From positions 372,001 to 436,000 of the forward strand of contig OZ252022.1 of assembly GCA_965247615.1 (NCBI GenBank): DNA of 64,000 nt, written 5' to 3'. The position numbers and the translations under genes are program-made. Under the pieces are notes generated by a model. That model saw only the letters and a list, made by a program, of their open reading frames with translations, ran no database searches and was not told the DNA's origin. Source of the stretch: G965197715 sp965247615. GTDB taxonomy: Bacteria > Chloroflexota > Dehalococcoidia > Lucifugimonadales > UBA1127. Shown in pieces: positions 60,204-64,000 of this stretch (within the stretch, counting starts at the first letter, position 1; each line of letters starts with the position of its first letter).

Positions 60204-60666
60204 CGCCGGTTCGTACCTGCCCCAGGTCGGCCCTGTGGTCCCGGTAGTGCTCCACCGTCTCCCCCGCCACATGCCTGCGCACGTAGCCGTCCGGGGCGTA
60301 CGCCTCTTCTGGAAGGGACTGCAGATAGGAGAACGCTTCCCGGTACGACCGGTCCAGCAGCTCCCACACCTCGCTGAGAGACAGCGCCTGCTTCTCCTCC
60401 AGCTGCACGTCGTTCATGCGGACGACCGCGTCCTCGTCCCCATAGTCCGCCTCTTTCCCCTCCGCGAGAAAGACCGTCAGCTCTTTGACCAACTCCTCGT
60501 TCACCGCCGCCGTATGGACAATCACGTCCCGGGCCGACCAGTGGCCCACCGCGCTGGCGCGGGTGAGGTCCTCCTCCGATAGGCCGCGGGCCGCCTCCAG
60601 GAATTGCTCCCACTCCTGCTCGATCTCCCCGAGAAGTCCGGCCTTGCCCCCCAGGTTACTGCTCAT
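60187..60666 (-). CDS. DinB/ClbS-like four-helix bundle protein
   Basis: 159 residues, mainly helical. GHWSARDVIVHTAAVNEELV contains the first metal-type His of the DinB fold and HVAGETVEHYRDHRADL the last, a common arrangement in DinB_2/DfsB proteins, some of which are thiol-dependent transferases. AGGGGG precedes ATG 60666; the TTG at 60684 is too close to that site. Confidence 0.72.
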   Translation of the reverse strand: MSSNLGGKAGLLGEIEQEWEQFLEAARGLSEEDLTRASAVGHWSARDVIVHTAAVNEELVKELTVFLAEGKEADYGDEDAVVRMNDVQLEEKQALSLSEVWELLDRSYREAFSYLQSLPEEAYAPDGYVRRHVAGETVEHYRDHRADLGQVRTGDASAP

Positions 60667-60680
60667 ATCGCACGCCCCCT

Positions 60681-60803
60681 TCAAGAGTGTTGTAGACCAT
60701 CGGCATTTTCCGGGACCCCGGAGCCCTTGGAAGGAGAGGATGGCTCACCCTCCTTCCTAACCTCCTCCCCGTCGGTGGAGGGGGGTCCAGGAGGTTTCTT
60801 CAT
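60681..60803 (-). CDS. doubtful small ORF upstream of the DinB-like gene
   Basis: 40 residues, MKKPPGPPSTDGEEVRKEG and on to GLQHS, hydrophilic and probably disordered. Its TGA overlaps the ribosome site of the next gene, an arrangement seen in coupled genes. GGTGGC lies just before ATG. No family; could be chance. Confidence 0.2.
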   Translation of the reverse strand: MKKPPGPPSTDGEEVRKEGEPSSPSKGSGVPENADGLQHS

Positions 60804-60951
60804 GCCACCAGCATAAGCCATTCCCCAACATCAGTCCTTATGGGGTGGAAATTGTCTCCCTCCTCCGGACCGGCGCCGCTGGGCGGAAGCCGAGATGGGC
60901 CATCCGGGCTGGTGGGCCGATCGCGGGACCCCGCGCAAGAGTGACACAGGG

Positions 60952-60989
60952 CAGGGAGGGCCGGCGGCAGTCGCCGCCGGCCCTCCCTG
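60952..60989. terminator. 17-bp GC-rich hairpin downstream of the sulfite reductase gene
   Basis: CAGGGAGGGCCGGCGGC (60952-60968) and its exact complement (60973-60989) around AGTC. No T-tract on either side, so termination efficiency is uncertain; it could simply protect the 3' end. Confidence 0.5.
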
Positions 60990-61068
60990 TATTCCCGTTC
61001 CTTGTCGGCAGACCGGCCCGCGCTCCGCTACTGCTGGGCCCCGGTCTGTGCCTGGCTGCACAGGCTGA

Positions 61069-62874
61069 CTAGACTGCGCATTCTCCCTCGCCCCGCTCCA
61101 CCTTGTACAGCACCGTGTTGTCCCAATCGATGTAGTAGTTGATGGTCTCCTTGCTGAGCGTCGGCACGTCCGACACCGGACGCAGCACGTCCTCGTACAC
61201 GCTCGCGCCCACCCGGTCGATGAAGTCGTTGAAGGGTTCCCCCTCCTGCCGGTTGGCCGTGTAATGGTCCACGATCGCGTCGATGGCGTTGTCGATGCGC
61301 TTTGAGGGCACCTTCACCTTGAGCCGCTTCCCGTAGCGCACCGGATGCACCTGGCTCCCGCCCAGGTACACCTCATAGGACGGTATCTGGCCGGTGCTGT
61401 TCTTCATCGCCGCGCCCTGAAACCCGATGTTCCCGACGTGGTGCTGCCCGCAGCCGTCCGGGCACCCGGAAATGTTGATGCGGATGGCCTTCACCAGCGG
61501 GTCCCGCTGCTTGCGCTCCTTCAGGCTCTCCCAGAGGTGCCCCGCCATGCTCATCGACGCCGTGATGCCCAGAGAGCAGCTCTCCGTGCCCGGGCACGAC
61601 ACTACGTCCGTGAACTCGTTGGCCCCAATGTCGGCGAACCCCTTCTCCTTCAGGTCCCGGTACAGTGAGTAGAGGGCGCCCTCATGCACCCATTGGAAGA
61701 TCATGTCTTGGCGCTGAGACGTCCGGATCCCCGCGGCGTAACGCCGGGAGATGTCCGCCAGCGTGAAGAACCCCTCGTCGGAGAGGTTGCCCAGCCGTAT
61801 CTTTATGAACACCGCGCTGAACCCCGGTTGCTTCTGCGCCACCACGTTGCCGGCGTGCCACGCGGCAAACTCGGAGTCGTCCTGCGGTGCCGGCGCAAAG
61901 TCCCACGCGGGCGGCGGCGCCACGGGCTCCTCCTCCCCGTCCATCAGCGCCGCCAAGTCGTAGTCGGCCTTGGCCCACTCGCCCTTCAGCTCTTCCTCCA
62001 CCCGCTCCCGGAAGGCGTCGATGCCGATGCGGTGTACCAGCACCTTTATTCGCGCCTTCATCCGGTTCTTCCGCAGCTCGTCCGCCCCGTTGAACACCCG
62101 AACGCAGGCCTCCGCCACCCGCAGGAACTCCTCCACTGGAACAAACTCGTAGAGTGTCTGCGCCAGCAGCGGCTGGATCGACGTCCCCCCGCCGATGAGG
62201 ATGCGGAAGCCCCGCTGCTCCTGGCCGTTCTCCTCGCGGATCACCGACTGCAGCGCAAAGTCGTGCATCGGTGATATAGCCCAGTCGTGCGTGCAGCCGC
62301 TGAAGGCCGTCTTCCACTTGCGCGGCATGTTCTGCGTCGTCTCGTGGCGCACCAAGTACCGGGCGTATGCCACCGCATAGGGCGTGGCGTCGAAGACCTC
62401 CTCCGGGCACACGCCGGCCAGCGGGCACGTCGTGATATTGCGCACCGTGTTGCCGCAGGCCTCTCGAGAGGTCAGCCCCGACTCCCCGAGCAGCCGCATC
62501 ACCTCCGGCGTGTCATTCAGGTCCATGAAGTGGTACTGCACGTTCTCCCGCGTTGTGATGTGACCACGCTTCCACGGCGTGTACTCCCGCGCGATGTGCC
62601 CCAGCACCCCCAGCTGGTCCGGCGTCAGCCGTCCCAGTGGGATCTTTACCCGGAACATCTGGTTCCCCGGCTGGCGCTGGCCGTACACCCCCTGCGTTAG
62701 CCGGAAGGCCCGGAACGCCGTTGGGTCCGCGTCCCCCGCCTGGAACTCCCGCACCCGCCCTTCAAAGTAGTCCACCTCTTCCGGGAGGAAGGGGATGATG
62801 ACGTTCGGCCGCCAGTGACCGCCGTCCTTGAGTCCAGGATCTCCCACCGGCGCGTCTTGCCCTACTTCTACCAT
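61069..62874 (-). CDS. sir: ferredoxin-type sulfite (or nitrite) reductase, siroheme
   Basis: 601 residues with the duplicated NiR/SiR architecture. First repeat QMFRVKIPLGRLTPDQLGVL with NVQYHFMDL; second FIKIRLGNLSDEGFFTLADI. The siroheme-[4Fe-4S] ligands are CPGTESC (427-433) and CPDGC (471-475), intact. Sequence alone leaves sulfite or nitrite open. The upstream poly-cysteine leader and attenuator argue strongly for assimilatory sulfite reduction to sulfide for cysteine. GGAGGG precedes ATG. No cys or nir genes adjoin; a hairpin follows the gene. Confidence 0.88.
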   Translation of the reverse strand: MVEVGQDAPVGDPGLKDGGHWRPNVIIPFLPEEVDYFEGRVREFQAGDADPTAFRAFRLTQGVYGQRQPGNQMFRVKIPLGRLTPDQLGVLGHIAREYTPWKRGHITTRENVQYHFMDLNDTPEVMRLLGESGLTSREACGNTVRNITTCPLAGVCPEEVFDATPYAVAYARYLVRHETTQNMPRKWKTAFSGCTHDWAISPMHDFALQSVIREENGQEQRGFRILIGGGTSIQPLLAQTLYEFVPVEEFLRVAEACVRVFNGADELRKNRMKARIKVLVHRIGIDAFRERVEEELKGEWAKADYDLAALMDGEEEPVAPPPAWDFAPAPQDDSEFAAWHAGNVVAQKQPGFSAVFIKIRLGNLSDEGFFTLADISRRYAAGIRTSQRQDMIFQWVHEGALYSLYRDLKEKGFADIGANEFTDVVSCPGTESCSLGITASMSMAGHLWESLKERKQRDPLVKAIRINISGCPDGCGQHHVGNIGFQGAAMKNSTGQIPSYEVYLGGSQVHPVRYGKRLKVKVPSKRIDNAIDAIVDHYTANRQEGEPFNDFIDRVGASVYEDVLRPVSDVPTLSKETINYYIDWDNTVLYKVERGEGECAV

Positions 62875-62897
62875 GGTCCCTCCTTCATCGCGGCCAC

Positions 62898-62933
62898 AAA
62901 AAAGCCCCGCTCGGCAAATGTGCGGAGCGGGGC
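62898..62933 (-). terminator. attenuator terminator in the sulfite reductase leader
   Basis: On the minus strand GCCCCGCTC (62933-62925), a 12-base loop, GAGCGGGGC (62912-62904), then six T (62903-62898). A textbook Rho-independent terminator placed between the promoter and the gene, 23 bases before the start codon. Confidence 0.92.
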
Positions 62934-62962
62934 CTGACGCCGTGTGTGGTGGCGTCTGCCCC
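62929..62962 (-). promoter_or_regulatory. possible antiterminator hairpin
   Basis: GACGCC (62956-62951) pairs with GGCGTC (62941-62936). The stem can be extended by C62958 with a G at 62933/62934 and GGGG (62962-62959) with CCCC (62932-62929). The CCCC belongs to the 5' arm of the terminator, so the two structures exclude each other. GGGG begins inside the stop codon of the leader peptide. Confidence 0.7.
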
Positions 62963-63006
62963 TATGTGCAGCAACAACAGCAGAAAGCTGTGTGACGATT
63001 CAACAT
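62962..63006 (-). CDS. poly-cysteine leader peptide of the sulfite reductase gene
   Basis: A 14-codon frame, MLNRHTAFCCCCCT-stop, with five consecutive Cys codons (62982-62968). The ATG is about 4-6 nt from the predicted transcription start, so it would be translated as a leaderless or nearly leaderless message; only a weak GGA is upstream. It ends at the first bases of the antiterminator. A ribosome stalled on Cys codons would leave GGGG free; one reaching the stop codon would cover it and let the terminator form. Read directly from sequence; the function is inferred. Confidence 0.85.
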   Translation of the reverse strand: MLNRHTAFCCCCCT

Positions 63007-63017
63007 AGCAATTTCCA

Positions 63018-63046
63018 ACCATACAACCAGCATCTTCCCCTGTCAA
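63018..63046 (-). promoter_or_regulatory. sigma-70-type promoter of the sulfite reductase leader
   Basis: On the minus strand TTGACA (63046-63041), 17-base spacer, TATGGT (63023-63018). Predicted start at about 63010-63012. Confidence 0.75.
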
Positions 63047-63070
63047 GCGCGCTCACCGTCCCGCCCCGCG

Positions 63071-63100
63071 TTCCACGGCCCGCCGTCCGCTGCGTATAAT
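63071..63100 (+). promoter_or_regulatory. promoter of hemQ
   Basis: A perfect TATAAT (63095-63100) with a weak TTCCAC 18 bases upstream, 33 bases before the GTG start. Confidence 0.55.
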
Positions 63101-63133
63101 CAAGGAGCGCAACAATCGCATGGAGGAGACACC

Positions 63134-63826
63134 GTGGCAGAGGAGTCCCGGCAGGTTGTCAAGTTCAGCTTCTACAGGGTGCACCCCACCTGGCGCCGCG
63201 AAGAAAGGGATTCTAGGGAGCAACACAAGCGGGAGCTTGCGAACGTAGTCGCGAAGTTTGCCCAGCACAATCTCCTGCGCGCATACACCCTGGTGGGACT
63301 CCGCGGCGACGTCGACTTCCTGCTCTGGCAGGTCGCGGACACCCTCGAGGACGTGCAGTCCCTGGCGACCGAGGTCTATCGCACCGAGTTCGGAATGTTC
63401 CTGTCCATGCCGTACTCCTACCTTGCCCTCACCCGCAAATCGCCCTATCTGGGCACGCATCGTCACTTTGGCCAGGAGGGCGGCAGAGCCGCCGCTGACC
63501 CGGACCAGCGCCCCTATCTCGTCGTCTATCCCTTCGTCAAGACCCACGACTGGTACCAGCTCCCCTACGAAGAGCGCCAGCGGATGATGCAGCAGCACTT
63601 TACCGTCGGCCACAAGTACCCAAACGTCCGAATCAACACGACCTACTCCTTCGGCCTGGACGACCAGGAGCACGTCGTGGCCTTCGAAGTCGCCGACCTC
63701 GGCGACTTCCTGGAGCTCGTCATGGAGCTGCGCGAGTCCGAAGCCCGCCCCTACACCCTCAGCGACACCCCCATCTTCACCTGCATCGCTGCCTCTATCG
63801 ACAAGGTCCTGGAGTCCCTGGGGTAA
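63134..63826 (+). CDS. hemQ: coproheme decarboxylase/chlorite dismutase-family protein (HemQ)
   Basis: 230 residues. The second ferredoxin-like domain has KTHDWYQLPYEERQRMMQQH, with HFTVGHKYP holding the expected proximal heme His. INTTYSFGLDDQEHVVAFE and the closing YTLSDTPIFTC follow. The domain order and length match HemQ, which makes heme b from coproheme in monoderm bacteria; the chlorite-dismutase Arg cannot be placed with certainty. GTG start after GGAGGAG. Divergent from the sulfite reductase leader. Confidence 0.82.
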   Translation: MAEESRQVVKFSFYRVHPTWRREERDSREQHKRELANVVAKFAQHNLLRAYTLVGLRGDVDFLLWQVADTLEDVQSLATEVYRTEFGMFLSMPYSYLALTRKSPYLGTHRHFGQEGGRAAADPDQRPYLVVYPFVKTHDWYQLPYEERQRMMQQHFTVGHKYPNVRINTTYSFGLDDQEHVVAFEVADLGDFLELVMELRESEARPYTLSDTPIFTCIAASIDKVLESLG

Positions 63827-63829
63827 CGG

Positions 63830-63912
63830 GCGGTCGCTGCGCGACGGCTTTGTGGAGGGAGGGTGTGCTGGGGGCGGGGAGCTCACGCCCTTCGACACGC
63901 TCAGGGTGTGCG
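63830..63912 (+). repeat. family A repeat followed by a family D piece
   Basis: GTCGCTGCGCGACGGC (63833-63848) with TTTGTGGAGGGAGGGT, a few bases after the hemQ stop. Then CCCTTCGACACGCTCAGGGT at 63888-63907. The rest of the window to 64000 shows nothing recognisable. Confidence 0.75.
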
Positions 63913-64000
63913 GCCCCCGGAGACTCCCGTGTTCTGACTGGGCGCTTTTCACCCGCTGTGAGTCGCTGTCGAAACGTTCGGCGGCGGATTTGTGCCGTCA

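Larger units (their letters stand above)
60667..61068. other. 402-base gap
   Basis: It holds a doubtful 40-codon frame (60681-60803, minus) and a strong hairpin (60952-60989). No other gene or recognised site. Short frames on both strands lack ribosome sites. Confidence 0.6.

Overview
The window is GC-rich chromosomal DNA from a free-living bacterium, most likely a Chloroflexota of the Dehalococcoidia/SAR202 kind. That assignment is inferred from gene content, not from a marker gene: several LLM flavin/F420-type oxidoreductases, a class III CoA-transferase, a xanthine-dehydrogenase-type molybdenum hydroxylase, a Rieske oxygenase, cytoplasmic reductive-dehalogenase homologues, menaquinone synthesis (MenA), HemQ and many lipoproteins with Pro/Thr linkers. 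No rRNA, tRNA, CRISPR array, phage or transposase gene was seen.

Layout. 1-1800: end of a substrate-binding protein gene, then menA. 1770-8330: an accessory island with repeat clusters on both sides, holding a large helicase-nuclease gene (possible defence), a VOC enzyme and a membrane protein. 8330-11740: glycine betaine/proline transporter proVWX. 12000-27060: surface and sensing genes: two modular solute-binding lipoproteins (one with a PQQ-type propeller fused to an SBP), a repetitive surface protein with a frame-broken stalk, an orphan histidine kinase, a membrane/EEP fusion and putP. 27150-32110: a methyltransferase, then a TPP riboswitch with an intrinsic terminator controlling thiBPQ. 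32116-34300: a small accessory module (coiled-coil miniprotein, Cys-rich membrane-type protein, RHH regulator with an operator overlapping its promoter). 34447-35663: a broken rnhA and a DUF805 protein. 35755-53940: small-molecule catabolism (LLM oxidoreductases, CoA-transferase, Mo-hydroxylase M-L-S, cupins, quadruple rhodanese, ornithine cyclodeaminase-like, TauE, aspartate dehydrogenase-like, Rieske oxygenase). 54111-58277: a reductive-dehalogenase gene set ending in a truncated RdhA and a ferredoxin-GlcG fusion. 58545-63826: small membrane protein, MFS exporter, DinB-like protein, sulfite reductase and divergent hemQ.

The most notable find is in front of the sulfite reductase gene. A short reading frame lies 4-6 nt from a predicted transcription start and encodes MLNRHTAFCCCCCT, with five consecutive Cys codons. 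It is followed by a possible antiterminator and then a strong Rho-independent terminator that use the same bases. This is the expected structure of a cysteine-responsive transcription attenuator, and it implies the enzyme is an assimilatory sulfite reductase.

Dispersed short palindromic repeats (cores GTCGCTGGCGCGAC and ATTCCCGC-TTCGCGGGAAT) fill most intergenic gaps and have entered the ends of genes. Starts were chosen by Shine-Dalgarno position and family length; several naive ORF starts run into repeats and were shortened.
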